A DNA stretch of 64,000 nucleotides from Perognathus longimembris pacificus. Its lineage: Eukaryota > Chordata > Mammalia > Rodentia > Heteromyidae. The notes beneath the pieces are model-generated. The model searched no databases. It worked only from the letters and a program-made list of their open reading frames with translations, and was not told the origin of the DNA. The position numbers and the translations under genes were made by a program. Positions 1-11,339 of the stretch are shown in pieces. Position 1 is the first letter of the stretch; every line of letters starts with the position of its first letter. The DNA lies in assembly GCF_023159225.1 (NCBI RefSeq), contig NC_063188.1, positions 35,082,021 to 35,146,020 on the forward strand, in the 5' to 3' direction.

Positions 1-732
1 TCCTTCTAGTATTTTGTCTAATTTTTCTATTTTATTTTTCCCATGCCACATGCATGTTCATGTGTGGCACTGTCACTCCCCTTAATTTCATCGGTTAGGA
101 AAGCGATCTATTTTCTAGTAGTTAGTTGTGATACTCCAAAATTGAACGTCCTTAATTCAATCATGTGTGTAGTAACAAGAAACACAAACCGAGAATTTCA
201 AGCCTTTACCCCAAATCTCACACTTTCCAAACTGCCCGTGGAAGTTTTCCCATACAATAGAAATTTACACTCTCTGCAACCGATAGCTAAATGGTGTTAT
301 TTGTATAACTGAAATGGGAACATCAGTGAGACGAATGCATCTTAACTTAAAGGGAACGCACGCACGAGAAACACAGACTCCTCCTCCCCCCACATCAGTG
401 AGTTTGCCCAATCGGATTTCGGGTCCGCTTAGGCACTTCATGAACAAACCAAGCCAGGACACGAGCCACACAAATTTCACTAAAAAAAAAAAAAAAAAAA
501 CAATAAAAACAAACAAAAAAAACCCAACAACAACAAAAAAAACCCTAAGTAAAAATAAATAAATAATCAAAGAAATTTGCAAACCCAAACAAAGCCATAA
601 AAATCTCAAAACTTAATTTCCAACTTGCTCTGCCGCGCTTGTGAAGGACCAGAGACCATCCAGAATCACACTTTCCCTTCTCCAACTTCGGAAACGCCAC
701 TTCCTCGCCCCCAAAACCCTCGAATTTCTTAC
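1..732 (-). other. RADX: Start of RADX intron 1
   Basis: Sequence downstream of the RADX exon 1 donor, reading on the minus strand and continuing past the left edge of the window. It is AT-rich and contains an A-rich run on the plus strand at about 481-545. No other exon or recognisable repeat is seen. Open frames here have no family resemblance. Confidence 0.7.
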
Positions 733-1354
733 GTTTAAAATCGTAGTCTTCAGGTTGCTTGTTGGTTAGCCAGATGTCTCCATATGGATCTTCATTATTC
801 CATAAAGCCAAATAATGCCCGCGCTGGCTCCTTAACGGCCGCTCGGGTTTCTTTTGCTGTTCGCGGTTTCGGAAGGGAATTTCGACGGAAATATCATCTA
901 ACACCTCTCCGCAGTGGACGCTGTCGATGCACAGGATCCCCTGGCCTAGTCCTTCCTCGTTGTAAAGACAGGAGACTCGAGAAATTCTCATTTTGATGCC
1001 AACTTTAAGAATATTCTGACGAACCAGAGAGTTTAGGCTGGTATCGAGGTAGCACTTTTCCTGGTACACGCCGTCGGTGATCGTCACATCATAGCAGTAA
1101 TTGGGAGACTTCGGAAGCTCGTTCCGATGATCGCACTCTAACAAGTACCTCTGCACGGCCAGGACAGTGACTGGCACCACCTCGGAGGGGGTCAGCCGCA
1201 GGCCAGGTGACCCAACAATCTGCTCAAGAACCTTTTGGATCCAGGACTTGGGCTCTTGGGCACCAGCCTTTCGCAACAGCCCTCCTGGGAGTCCAATCTG
1301 CTTTTCCTCCAGGTTCAGCAGATACGATCGAGCGCGACCCCCCTCATCCGACAT
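733..1354 (-). CDS. RADX: RADX coding exon 1 (N-terminal 207 codons)
   Basis: RADX (CXorf57) is an RPA1-related single-stranded-DNA-binding protein that acts at replication forks, where it limits RAD51 and controls fork remodelling. Seen here: an open frame from ATG at 1354, which has an A at -3 and lies inside a CpG-rich region. Stretches such as [46 protein letters not shown] and [17 protein letters not shown] agree closely with mammalian RADX as I recall it. The raw frame runs on to 545, but similarity stops after the residues DYDF. A canonical donor, gtaag, sits there (GT at 732-731), so the exon ends at 733 in phase 1 and the last 62 residues of the raw frame are intron. Full-length RADX is roughly 850 residues, so the OB-fold core lies off the left edge. 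The gene is X-linked in human and mouse, which suggests an X-chromosome window. Confidence 0.92.
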
Positions 1355-1560
1355 CTTGGGATAATTGCAAACTCCACGCTACTTTGCTCGACCCCAAACT
1401 AAGCGCCGAGAATCCGTGGGCGCCGCTCCACCGACCCTCCGCCAACTGCCTAGGGCCCACCCAGGAGCAAGGCTGCAAAGAGGCTGCGCAAGCGCGCCAG
1501 CGCTCTGGTCCCGCCCCTCGCGTGGGCGTGCAGCGGTGGGATTCTAAAGTGTTTCCAAAT
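1355..1560 (-). promoter_or_regulatory. RADX promoter / CpG island
   Basis: GC- and CpG-rich sequence just upstream of the RADX start codon, continuing the CpG richness of exon 1. A GC box (cccgcccc, 1510-1517) and a perfect EGR1-type site (gcgtgggcg, 1520-1528) are visible. No TATA box is seen. CpG content falls sharply after about 1560. Promoter role is inferred from position and composition. Confidence 0.65.
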
Positions 1561-2185
1561 AGTCCCGCTCATCATCAGTTTGGGCTCCTGTATGGAGCTT
1601 ACGATATTACTTTTGGAGGGAAAAAGGACGGTCTTGCCTGGGAGTTATGGACTGGAGTAGGGGAGAACCTTGATCATCTAGGTTCTTAGGACACAGGGGA
1701 AGGAGGTGAGGAGCGCTTTGGGTTTCCCTACAAAGTGGAAAGCCCGAAGACATGCGAAAAAAGCGGCTGGAGTTGTAGCCTCAAGTTAAACTCAGGCAAT
1801 TCAGAGTTTGGATTGGGGGTTGGCATCAAAAAGTTAATTGATCATTGGTTAATATGCCCGAATCAGACAGCCCGGGTTTCATGTAGTATGAACGGAAGCG
1901 CAGAAGGTGTACATATCCCCTAGCACACAAAGTCCTCACGAGTGTTAAGATCCTGAGCTCCAATCCCAGCACAAACGAAAAGTTCTCAACGAATGTCTGC
2001 TACTATTTCTATTAATATTAGCATAATAGCCTATGGTGTCTCCTTCAGTGCATGGGGACGGACTTATTAATTAAGTGCAAATGAAAATTCAGAAAAATAC
2101 AATTCTCTACGTAAAGAGCTAGTTTTGCATGAAACATTTTTGATACATTCATCATCAAGTGTCGGGCGCTGTTCCTCAGTGTTTT
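1561..2185. other. Unique sequence upstream of RADX
   Basis: About 600 bases of mixed composition with no recognisable gene or interspersed repeat. The frames that start in the promoter on the plus strand run into here but show no family features. Confidence 0.5.
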
Positions 2186-2368
2186 TACTCGTGCTAGTGC
2201 CCTACTACTTGAGCCACAGTTCCACTCCTACTTTTTTTTTGGTGAATAATTGATGATTCTCATGAACTTTCTTGCCTGTGGTGGCTTTCACTCTCGATAC
2301 TCAGAACTATCAAACTCCTAAGTAGATAAGATTACAATCTTGAGCCACGGGGCGCCCAGCTTAGATGG
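2186..2368 (-). mobile_element. Old composite SINE (B1-like head + Geo tail)
   Basis: Reverse complement of a dimer whose tail carries the Geo-half motif 'gaactgtggctcaag' and whose head resembles B1/7SL-derived SINEs (ends in 'gctgggc...ggctca'). It is diverged and truncated. Confidence 0.7.
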
Positions 2369-3473
2369 AATTTATTAAAATGTACTTTAAAAATACAACT
2401 CCTCATTTAATACAGCTAGGACACAGCATTTCAAAAAGGGCATTTCTTTAAAAAAATACTACCATATTTATAACATGTAATGTAGATGAGTAAAATTCAC
2501 CCCTTGCATTACTCAACTCCCCATCCCCTGTCCTTTTTAAAAAGGATTTTTTTCTTGCCTTGAGCTTGAACTGGAGCTTGAACTCAGGGAATTAGTGTTA
2601 CTCCTTGGTTTTCTCCCTTAAGGCTGGTACTCTGCCACTTCAGCCACAGCTCCACTTCCAACTCAAAGAAATGTATGTTTTATTAAGAAATTGTACAAAG
2701 GGGTTTCAATTCCACTTCCAGATTTTCTGTTGCTTAATTGGAGAAAGGAAGAGTCAAAATGAATTCCCATCACAAATAAGGCAGATAGAAAGATAGGCAG
2801 ATAAAAAGAATACATTCAATAATCACCATAAGACTTAGTAAATAATTTAAAAAAATAAATGATTATGTGAACTGATTGTGAACCAATATGAATGTGGGAG
2901 ACACAAACAAAAAATGATCAGGCAAATAATCATATAGATCTTATGATGTTTGCAGTGATTGAAGGAATAAATCGCACAAGGTCTAGTGTGTCCTAATCCT
3001 CAGACCTCAATCTCCTGAGTAATTACAATTACAAGCATGAGCCACAGGTGCCCAGCAAGAGTTCTTTTTACTAAGTGTCCACAGCAATTCTATGTTGTAG
3101 CCTCTAAAACTGCTTTCCAATGTTCTTATGGATGTTTCACTGGACATATTTACTAAGCAACATGTAAGCAGCAGCATCAGATACCCCAGTTTTACTGCAA
3201 AACCACTAGAATCTGAAGCATAGCTGTACTTTACAGCAATGCTTTTCTAAATACAAGTCACTTGCAGTTAAAACTTCATACCATTATTGCCTTATGAATG
3301 CACTGCCCACTTGTAACTAATGCTAGGTAGGACAAGAAGCACTAGAGCTCTCCCAAGGCATGTAACACATGCCAGGAGCTTCTGATCTACCAAAATCTTT
3401 TTTTTTTTCAATGCCTTCTTTCTCCCCAAGAGTGCAGTCCTAAGTTGCTTCATGTACTCTTTATGTATTTATT
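2369..3473. other. Intergenic, SINE fragments
   Basis: AT-rich. At 2560-2665 there is an antisense Geo-half fragment (ends 'agccacagctccacttcc'). At 3000-3056 there is an antisense B1-like head fragment ('gagccacaggtgcccagc'). The rest has no recognisable gene. Confidence 0.5.
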
Positions 3474-3682
3474 TTTGTGCCAGTTCTGGGGCTTGAACTC
3501 AAGACCTGGGTACTGTTCCTGAGCATTTTTGCTCAGGGCTAATACTCTACCACTTGAGCCACAGCTCCACTTCTACCTTTTTTGGTAGCTAACTGGAGAT
3601 AAGTCTCATGGATTTTCCTGCTTGGGCTGGCTTCACACCATGAATGAAGTGTGAGCTACTTCCACTCAGCTCTTATTTACTC
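3474..3682 (-). mobile_element. Old composite SINE (B1-like head + Geo tail)
   Basis: Both halves can be read on the minus strand. The Geo half is at 3480-3575 ('ccagttctggggcttgaact ... ttgagccacagctccactt'). The B1-like half follows ('gctaactggagataagtctc ... cactcagc'). Confidence 0.75.
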
Positions 3683-3799
3683 TTTATACTGTTGTAGTAA
3701 CTCCATCAGTACCCCTTAAACAATAAAAAATATGCATACCAGTTTTGCACCTTTGTATTTTGGATCCTTCCATATAATTCCTAAAAGGCCCTACTCCCT

Positions 3800-4012
3800 A
3801 ACTTCCTTCCTTTTTGTTGAACTAGTGTTTGAACTCAGAGCCTCACACTTTCTGGGCAGGCACTCTACCAGTTGAACCATATCCCAAACCCTTTTAGCTT
3901 TTTTAGGGAGTTATTAATATTTTGGCCAGGGTTGTCCTTCAGCTCAGATCCTGTTATCTAAGGCTTCCTGCATAGAGGGAATCACAGGTATGTAACACCA
4001 TAACTAATCCAA
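3800..4012 (-). mobile_element. B1-ID composite SINE
   Basis: Antisense element with an ID-like tail first ('ttgaactcagagcctcacac ... ggcaggcactctaccagttg') and a B1-like head after it ('tttggccagggttgtccttc ... gggaatcacaggtatgt'). It is old and diverged. Confidence 0.6.
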
Positions 4013-5090
4013 AATGCAGGTATTTGATAGTGGTGCTTTGCAATTGTGTAATTAGTAGAACAGGGAATAAATAACACCAGTTTTTGGTTTTACACCTCTA
4101 TTTAGAGTAAAGGTGAATGTAAGGATACACATACGGATTCTTGTAATATTCTATTGACAATCGATTATAGTGTGCATCACACTGAGATTTAAGATACCTA
4201 CTTCAGTAGTACTGAGACTTATAGAAATGACATTATTAAGCACTTGCTTTAGGATGAACTGTACTGCACAGTAGCAGAATAAGTAAATGATTTGACTTTC
4301 AGAGTTAGGAATTGGCATCATTTTTTCTTCTTTCCCATATGGCAGGCTTTTTATAGTGTTCTCCATAGATTAAAATGGCAAAGGCAGGCAAAACAATATT
4401 TTGTAAAGTAGGTATGTTCTAAGATGCTCAAAACACTAAATATGTAATGAAATATATTTTGGTAGTCCATTGAATTTGGTGCAGATATCAGCCACACTGA
4501 TTTTCCACATTACAAAAATTTTAATACTAAAAGTAGTTTTGGTTGTTGAAAAAGTAAGTTACTTCATATGTGTAAAGTGCTTAATGGTGAGGCTGGCATG
4601 TAGTAAAAGTTGTAAAAATGCTAACTACTGTTGCTTTAATTCTAAAAGCAAGAAAAAGGCATAAGGAAATAATAGAATGCAACAATTGTTGAGAACCACT
4701 AGATATCCTTTATTTAATGCTCTTCAAACTGTGGATTGTGAAAGATTAATGAGGTTATGAATTCAAGTTATTGAGTCACCACTAGCAATTAAAAACACGG
4801 AAATGAATACCCCAGAATACTTCTGTAATCAGGGTGAGCACTGCTTCATAAAATTTCTGGTTCACATTTGTGGCATAGAGGAGAGTACACTGGTATTTGT
4901 TGTAAAGTGAATTTCTTATGATAATTTATATCCACACAGACTTAAAAGCCACCATTATAGCCCAATCCCTTTTTATTACAAATGAATAAATTCAGATATT
5001 AAAAGGGGACTAACATAAACAAGAGCACAAAGTGAGAAGTAGCAGAGCATCAGAACTACTAACTTACTGATTACAAAACCTAGAAAATGG
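4013..5090. other. AT-rich intergenic sequence
   Basis: No gene, recent repeat or tandem array recognised. The few open frames are short and have no family features. Confidence 0.5.
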
Positions 5091-5515
5091 CTTAGATAGG
5101 TGCAGGTAGTTCACAACAGTGATCCTAGCTACTCAGGAGAATGAGATCTGAGGATGCTATTCAAAGGGAGAATCCTCTGAGAACCCAAGTAGAAAAGTCC
5201 GTGAGACTCCATCTTCAATTAACTAGCAAAAATGTAGAATTGGAGGCATAGCTCAAGTGGTAGCACACTAAGTATGAGCAAAGAAGCTGAGCAAGAAGCG
5301 CTGGTGACTTGCTCCTGTAATTCTAGCTACTAAGGAGGCTGAGATCTGAGGATTGCCATTCGAAGCCAATCTGGGCAGGAAAAGTCCATGAGATTCATTC
5401 TTATCACCAATAAACTTCTCAGAAAAAAAATCAAAAGTGGTGCTGTAGAGTGGCAAACAAACAAGTCAAGCAAGAGTGCAAGGTCCTGAATTCCATCCCT
5501 GGTACTGGATATTTA
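5091..5515 (+). mobile_element. Two adjacent composite SINEs (B1-like + Geo)
   Basis: Two copies in a row in the same orientation. The first (about 5091-5288) and the second (about 5289-5515) each carry the head motif 'cctgtaattctagctactaa'-type and the mid motif 'gtccgtgagactcc' or 'gtccatgagattc'. Both Geo tails are diverged. Confidence 0.7.
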
Positions 5516-5701
5516 TATAAACATCAATTACATAGGAAAATAAAAATTTAAAACAAATTTACTACTGTGACCATGTTTGCAGTAGAAATTCACAAAATTA
5601 ATAATACCATACTTCATTGTGTTTCAGATGTTATTTGCAAAGGCCTCTTAGGACTACACTAAATTCAATATGAGAAGCATCATTAAAAATAATTCTGGCC
5701 A

Positions 5702-5790
5702 TTGGAGGTACAACTCAGTTGGTAGAGCACTAGCCAATGAGTGAAAGTATAAGATACTAAGTTCAAGTCCAAGTCCTAGACAAAAAATAA
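5702..5790 (+). mobile_element. ID-like SINE monomer
   Basis: Diverged tRNA-like ID head ('ggtacaactcagttggtaga' then 'gttcaagtccaagtcctag') followed by an A-rich tail. The internal promoter boxes are degraded. It is not a tRNA gene. Confidence 0.55.
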
Positions 5791-5816
5791 TTCTATTTGG
5801 GATACCTAACACAGAT

Positions 5817-6016
5817 TTTTTTTTGCCAGTCCTGGGCCTTGAACTCAGGGCCTGAGCACTGTCCCTGGCTTCTTTTTGCTCAAGGTTAGCACTCTACCAC
5901 TTGAGCCACAGTGCCACTTCTGGCTTTTTCTATGTATGTGCTGCTGGGGAATCAAACCCAGGGCTTCAAGTGTATGAGGCAAGCACTCTTGTCACTAGGC
6001 CATATTCCAAGCCCCC
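5817..6016 (-). mobile_element. IDL-Geo SINE with target-site duplication
   Basis: Full dimer on the minus strand: poly(T), then the Geo half ('gccagtcctgggccttgaac'), then the ID half ending 'ggccatattccaagcccc'. The duplication ctaacacagatttt is at 5806-5820 on the left and 6017-6030 on the right, showing clean L1-type retroposition. Confidence 0.9.
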
Positions 6017-6030
6017 CTAACACAGATTTT

Positions 6031-7724
6031 TAAGTACAATATTTTTTCAAGGAGAACCTTGAAAACCATATTTAAATTGAATATTATGATTTTCCTTATG
6101 TGTTCAACTTAAAAGTACAAACAAATTGGCCTCTATCACTCTTCCTTATCCCCTTGCTATTTCTGTTTCCCAAACAATAAATAATGAATTGGAAACATAA
6201 AAAGGGTTTCCATGATTTTAAGCTGAATAGGCCCTGCATTATTCCTTAAGAATATTAATTTTTACTCAACAAAACGTTTTGGCTTATCCTCTTATTCCTT
6301 TGTTTGATCCTTTCATTTATTTCCTTGGGTAGGCAAATTAGCATCATTCCTCCATATTGGGTATTAGGGGTACACTTGTAGGTTTATCAGATCCCTAAGA
6401 TTATAAGTGTAAGGTGGAATTGTTGGAAATATGTGAAAAGGAGTAGCTAGTTGGTGCTAAAAGTATGTAGAAAGTTCGGGTGAAATGGCAGCGCCTGTTT
6501 AGGTAAGCTTGCAGTCATCACCGTGGTGATAAGAGGGGCCTGAGGGTGCTGCCTGGCAACCAGGCACTACAACCTTCTGCTCACTGCCGCCCATTCCCAA
6601 CATCTTTCCATTTTCGAGCTACTCTTGATTTTATTCACTAAAATGCTTCTATATAGAAAGATGGATTTGTATAGCTTATGATGCCCTTTATTTCATTTAA
6701 ACCAGTGGTGATCTTGGGCTATTTTTCTAGCAGATGTGGAATACAGCTTGAATTATTTATTGGAAGTGCATAAATGGAGGTCTTTCATAGAGACTGACCA
6801 TTTCAGTGGTGTTAGCCTTCTATTGCTCTTCATCAAACAAATGCTTGTATTTGTCCTCATACCTTTGTTCATCCTGGCCACACATTAGACACACTTTATT
6901 GTGTTATTAACCCTTTCTTTCAGTCTCTTCATACACTGCTCCCACTTTCATAAAAATCCCAGCGTATTAGCTTTTGCTTTCTATCTCAACATTATAACTG
7001 TAAGAGCTTTGGATCTGACAATACAGTTTCACTTATTTTCAACTGTCTACATCTTATATTAATGTGTTATTTAATAACTTTTAAAATGGTTTTTGGTCTT
7101 TAGTGTACAAGTCTTGTACTTCTTTGGTTAACCTAGTCCCTAAAGTACTTTACCACTTTTTGGTGTCACAATAAATGTGATTTATTCACAGTTTTGTTTT
7201 CAAATGGATCACTGATGGTATATATGGAAATGACATTGATTTTGTATTATACAACTTTGGATATTAGTTGTTATAAGTCAATTTCTTATAATTTTGTGTA
7301 TGTGAGGTCAAGCCATCTATGAATGTACGGTTTTGCTTCCATTTTTCAAATGTGAATGAGCCACTTCTGAGGCACACCTTCAGCTTTTACTGCTTTCTTT
7401 CCGTGGAAGTTTAGGTCACTGATTTGAGATGTTTCCTCTCTTTTAATGGAGGTATTTGTATTTATAAACTACATAGCAAACATTGGTTTAGCAAATGTTT
7501 TGGTATGTGGTGACTTAATTTTCACTCATCTAAAATTGTTTTCTAATATCCCTGGCATTATCTTCTTTAACCCATGGCCTTGTTAAGAAGGTGTTTATTG
7601 CTTCCTACACATTCATGTATTTTCCACTTTTCTTCTATTATTAATTTCTATGTTCATTCCATTGCAATCAGGGATAATACTTTGTAATATTCATACTTTT
7701 GTAATATTCATATCCAGATTTATT
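6031..7724. other. Intergenic; GC-richer patch with palindromes
   Basis: Mostly AT-rich with no recognisable gene. At 6480-6600 a GC-richer patch holds the perfect palindrome atcaccgtggtgat (6517-6530) and the stem tgcctgg/ccaggca (6550-6566). The origin of this patch is unclear. Confidence 0.5.
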
Positions 7725-7870
7725 GAGGCTGATCTGAGATACTCTTATCTCCAATTAGTTAGCAGAAAGGCTGACCTGGAGGTGTGGCTCAAGGGGTAGA
7801 GAGTCCACTGTGAACATGGGTGAACATGACCATAGGTCCTGAGTTCATGCCCCAATACCAGCATAAACAA
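7725..7870 (+). mobile_element. Composite SINE fragment (Geo tail)
   Basis: Carries 'ctcttatctccaattagtta', 'ggaggtgtggctcaag' and 'ccccaataccagcataaac', matching the junction and Geo tail of the B1-like/Geo family. The 5' end is truncated. Confidence 0.65.
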
Positions 7871-7945
7871 AGTAATTATCAAGCTACATACTTAATAAGT
7901 GTGTACATCATTGCATGCATGCTATGTGTCAAAAATATTTACCAA

Positions 7946-8149
7946 GGGCTGGGGATATAGCCTAGTGGCAAGAGTGCTTGCCTCATATACATGAGGCCCT
8001 AGGTTCGATTCCCCAGCACCACATATACAGAAAATGGCCAGAAGTGGGGCTGTGGCTCAAGTGGCAGAGTGCTAGCCTTGAGCAAGAAGAAGCCAGGGAC
8101 AGTGCTCAGGCCCTGAGTCGAAGCCCCAGGACTGGCCAAAAAAAGAAAA
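7946..8149 (+). mobile_element. IDL-Geo SINE with target-site duplication
   Basis: Complete young dimer. ID half: 'gggctggggatatagcctag ... ggttcgattccccagcac'. Geo half: 'ggccagaagtggggctgtgg ... ccaggactggcc'. Then an A-rich tail. The duplication aaaatatttaccaa flanks it at 7932-7945 and about 8150-8163. Confidence 0.95.
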
Positions 8150-8499
8150 AAAATATTTACCAAAAAGTTACAAATGACATGAAGAGCTAGAAAGAATCTG
8201 TGAAAATATACGTATTCTTCTATATTTTTATTGAAATCTGACTACTGTGTTTTTTTCTCTTACTCAGGGCACATTATTTCTTTTTTGTTTGTAATCTGGG
8301 TTTTATAGTACATTTTGCATTTTTTTGTGAAAATGAATGATATTCTATCCATAAATATGATAAAGAAAAGACACTCAGTAAGTGGTAGCTATCATTATTA
8401 ACTACAAAAAAGGTTGTAAGAATCAACTGCATTTAACCCATGTAGACATATTTTGTATTATTGCACTTTTACTTTCTATAATATTTTTACTTTTAAGTA

Positions 8500-8712
8500 T
8501 GTTTTGCTTTTGGTGGAAATGTTGTTGAACTCATGGCCTAGTGCTTGCTAGGCTGGGGCTATATCACCTGAACCATGGCTCTAGCCTGGCCTTTTGGTGG
8601 TTATTTTAAGGTGGAGTCTAAAAGACTTTTTTGCCTGGCTGGCCTTAAACTATAATCCTCCAGATCTCCCCTCAGATGTAGCTGAGATTGCAGGCATGAC
8701 ACTAGCATTGCT
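8500..8712 (-). mobile_element. B1-ID composite SINE, old
   Basis: Antisense ID-like tail ('gttgaactcatggcctagtg ... gctatatcacctgaaccatg') followed by a B1-like head ('tgcctggctggccttaaact ... gagattgcaggcatgac'). Confidence 0.6.
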
Positions 8713-8719
8713 TTCTTTT

Positions 8720-8975
8720 ATTTTTAATTGTTTAGTTATACAAGGGGTGGCTCATTGAGACATTTCTACATATGCATAGCCAACTCTCCCCCTACCCCCT
8801 TCCTACTTCTAAAACAATTTCAACAAGTTTTATTGTTCTATTTTCAGGCATGCAAATAAATTTCTTCAACCATATTCATCTTCATTCAACCTCCCTAGAC
8901 ACTGTTTCCACTCCTGCTGATTCCCCCATCAACAGAGATTGTTTTACTTTCCTGTCATTCACTTTTAAGTGTTAA
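8720..8975 (-). mobile_element. Old LINE-1 3' UTR fragment
   Basis: Motifs 'ttgtttagttatacaagggg' and pyrimidine-rich 'ccccctacccccttcc' match the antisense 3' tail of other LINE-1 copies in this window, but it is much diverged. It has no coding content. Confidence 0.45.
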
Positions 8976-10070
8976 TTAATTGTACCAATGGAATTAAGAA
9001 TATTAATTTGCAATTGTGAATCGGTCACAATGAATGCACACAGACGCATATAAATCAGATAAGCCTCTATTGTTTTCTCTTTCTCAGACCCCCAATGCTC
9101 TAGCTTTCATTTAAGTTCCTTATACCATAAATATGTATAGCTGTTTCAATTTATTTTTATATTATCCCTTCTCTAACATTCTTACCTCCTCCCAGTCTCT
9201 TCAAAGGTGCCAATTCTTGTAGTCAAGCTTCCTCACACTGATGGTTGATATGCTTTTTGAATATTAAATTTTTTCTTTTGAGTACTTAAAATATACCTAT
9301 CTTTGCCCAAGAAATTTCCCTTCTGTGAGCCTATCTATGGTGGTCACTATCAACTTTCGCCAAATATTTTCTTATAGATTGTTATTCATTACTGCCTTGG
9401 CCTTAGGTATTGTTGTGGACTCATTTTGGCTAATGAAATTTGACTGGAAGTGACATTTCCACAAATGGAAATGGCTAATGGTTAGGTAAGCAAAGAAGCC
9501 AAAAGCAAAACCAAGTAAGCAAGTAAATTCAAACAGAAGTAGAATTCAGTTACTTTAAAAACAAAACAAAACACCTATTTGGATTTTTAAAATAGAAAAC
9601 GAGCAAACACCGTATTGGCAGTAGGGTGAAGAAGTCAGGATTGCTTGGCACATGCAAAGCTGGGAAGTGGAGGAGATTATATCAGAACACAGGTCTCTTT
9701 GCATTCACACCTCTTCCCCTGGAAAACAGAACTACAGAAAAGTCCATCTGCCATCTGCAGACTGATGACAAAGGAAATACACCTAGGATATTCAGGCAAC
9801 TAGTTACTGTACTCTTCAGCTACAAAAAGTTCCTTTCTTGACTAAAGACAAAGATGGTTGTGTGTATGTTCCCATGTGAGGTGTGATGTGCAATGGGGGA
9901 TATGTCATTTTCAGCTCTCTCTCCACTGACTGTAATTGAAGAGTAAGATGAAAGAAACACACTATAGGCAATCAGATAACTCTTTAAATAAGGTACACAT
10001 GACACACTCTATGGAGACTGCAACCCTATGGAGAATTTCATTCTCACCTAAAGATAAATCCTGTGTGCCC

Positions 10071-10071
<1 letters not shown>
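8976..10071. other. Intergenic, nothing recognised
   Basis: AT-rich sequence. The short open frames near 9626-10005 have no family features, and no clear repeat boundary is seen. Confidence 0.45.
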
Positions 10072-10127
<56 letters not shown>

Positions 10128-10144
10128 TGTGAGAGAGAGAGATG
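10072..10144. repeat. (TG)n microsatellite with (GA)n tail
   Basis: About 28 uninterrupted TG units, a short break, then TG and GA repeats to 10142. Confidence 0.98.
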
Positions 10145-10299
10145 AAGTGTGATAGGCCATTTTCAGCTTCATTTTTTAATGTGTTTCTCAAATACTTTAA
10201 TAAAATGCCAAAATTTTAAAGAAATATACTTTATCAATAATCTCATAAACTGGAAAAATTTAACCACTGTTAAAAATTTCCAATTTTTTATTGCATTTC

Positions 10300-10735
10300 T
10301 TGTGGGCCAAATTGTGTCCTCCTCCCCCTGTCTGATGAAATCCTTATTCCTGGTCCTGTGACTGTAACCTAGGGGGAAATCAGGTGTTTGATTACAGAAT
10401 CAAGTTAATACAAAATCATACTGAATTTCAGCATGCCCTAAGCCAATACAAAAAGAATAGAGACAAAGAGAGACTAGAGGACAATAGAAAGACACAGACA
10501 CACAAGGGTCCAGAGAGTGCTTATGAAGATGGAGGCAAAAATAGGAGTCATGTAGATGAAAGCCAAGGAGCTAACAGCCCCCAGAAGCAAGAAACAATAA
10601 TTCCCTCTGGAGTTTCCAGCACCTTGATTTTGGATTTTCTAACTTCATATCTGTGAAATAACAAATTTCCCTGATTTAATACCACCTATTGGGTATTGTT
10701 TCATTATTCCAGCCCCTAGAAAATAATGCAATATT
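10300..10735 (+). mobile_element. MLT1-type MaLR LTR (ancient ERVL-related)
   Basis: The order of motifs is typical of MLT1 LTRs in the sense direction: 'aatccttattcctggt', an internal stretch with 'gagtgcttatgaagatggag', 'agccaaggagctaacagccc', 'accttgattttggattttct', 'ctgtgaaataacaaatttcc' and 'ccagcccctagaaaataat'. The open frame at 10384-10656 lies within the LTR and is not a gene. Confidence 0.85.
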
Positions 10736-10759
10736 TATACATTTAAAATAACATGTTTG

Positions 10760-11010
10760 GCCGGTTGCCAGTGGCTCACAAGTATAATCATAGCTACTCA
10801 AGGTGCTGAGCTCTGACGATTTTGGTTCAAAGCCAGCAAGGTCAGAAAAATCCATGAGACTCTTCAGTTAATCACCAAAAAAAAGAAAAGCCAGAAGTGG
10901 AGCTGTGACTAAAGTGGTAGGGATCTAACCTTGAGCAAAACAGGTCAAGGATAGTGCCCAGGCCCAGTGTTCAAGCCACACAACCAGCACAAACAAAAGT
11001 AAACAAAAAA
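10760..11010 (+). mobile_element. Composite SINE (B1-like head + Geo tail)
   Basis: Head: 'gccagtggctcacaagtata ... ctactcaaggtgctgag'. Middle: 'aaatccatgagactcttcag'. Geo tail: 'gccagaagtggagctgtgac ... gttcaagccacac'. Confidence 0.8.
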
Positions 11011-11032
11011 GCAACAACAACGAAACATTTGT

Positions 11033-11258
11033 GGCAGGGCGCTGGTGGTTCATGCCTGTAATCCTATCTACTTTGGAGGCTAAGATCTGAGGATTGAAGT
11101 TTGAAGCCAGCCTGGACAAACCGACTCTTATCTCTAACTTACAAAAACCCAGAAATGGAGCCAGAGATGGCAGATTGCCAGCTTTGAACAAAAACATCAA
11201 TGAAGAATGCAAGGTCCCGAGTTCAAGCCCCAGTACTGGCATAAACATAAGGCAGTTG
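11033..11258 (+). mobile_element. Composite SINE (B1-like head + Geo tail)
   Basis: A second copy in the same orientation directly after the previous one. Head: 'tggttcatgcctgtaatcct ... gaggctaagatctgaggatt'. A diverged Geo tail ends 'gttcaagccccagtactggc'. Confidence 0.8.
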
Positions 11259-11339
11259 AGACCCATTCCTTTGAAAATTTTTAAAAATTGTCATGGGAGC
11301 ACAAAATACCCTGAATGAACAAAACAAATTTGAACAACA

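Noticed and set aside
265..609. 114-codon minus-strand F/V-rich frame
   Set aside because: It is created by the A-rich run at 481-545 inside the RADX intron.
1207..1689. 160-codon plus-strand frame over the RADX promoter
   Set aside because: It is antisense to RADX exon 1 and its CpG island and shows no recognisable domain.
7946..8030. tRNA-like sequence in ID halves
   Set aside because: The A and B boxes are those of SINE promoters; the fold is not a functional tRNA, and each copy has a SINE tail and target duplication.
10384..10656. 90-codon hydrophilic frame
   Set aside because: It lies inside an MLT1 LTR whose motif order is readable.
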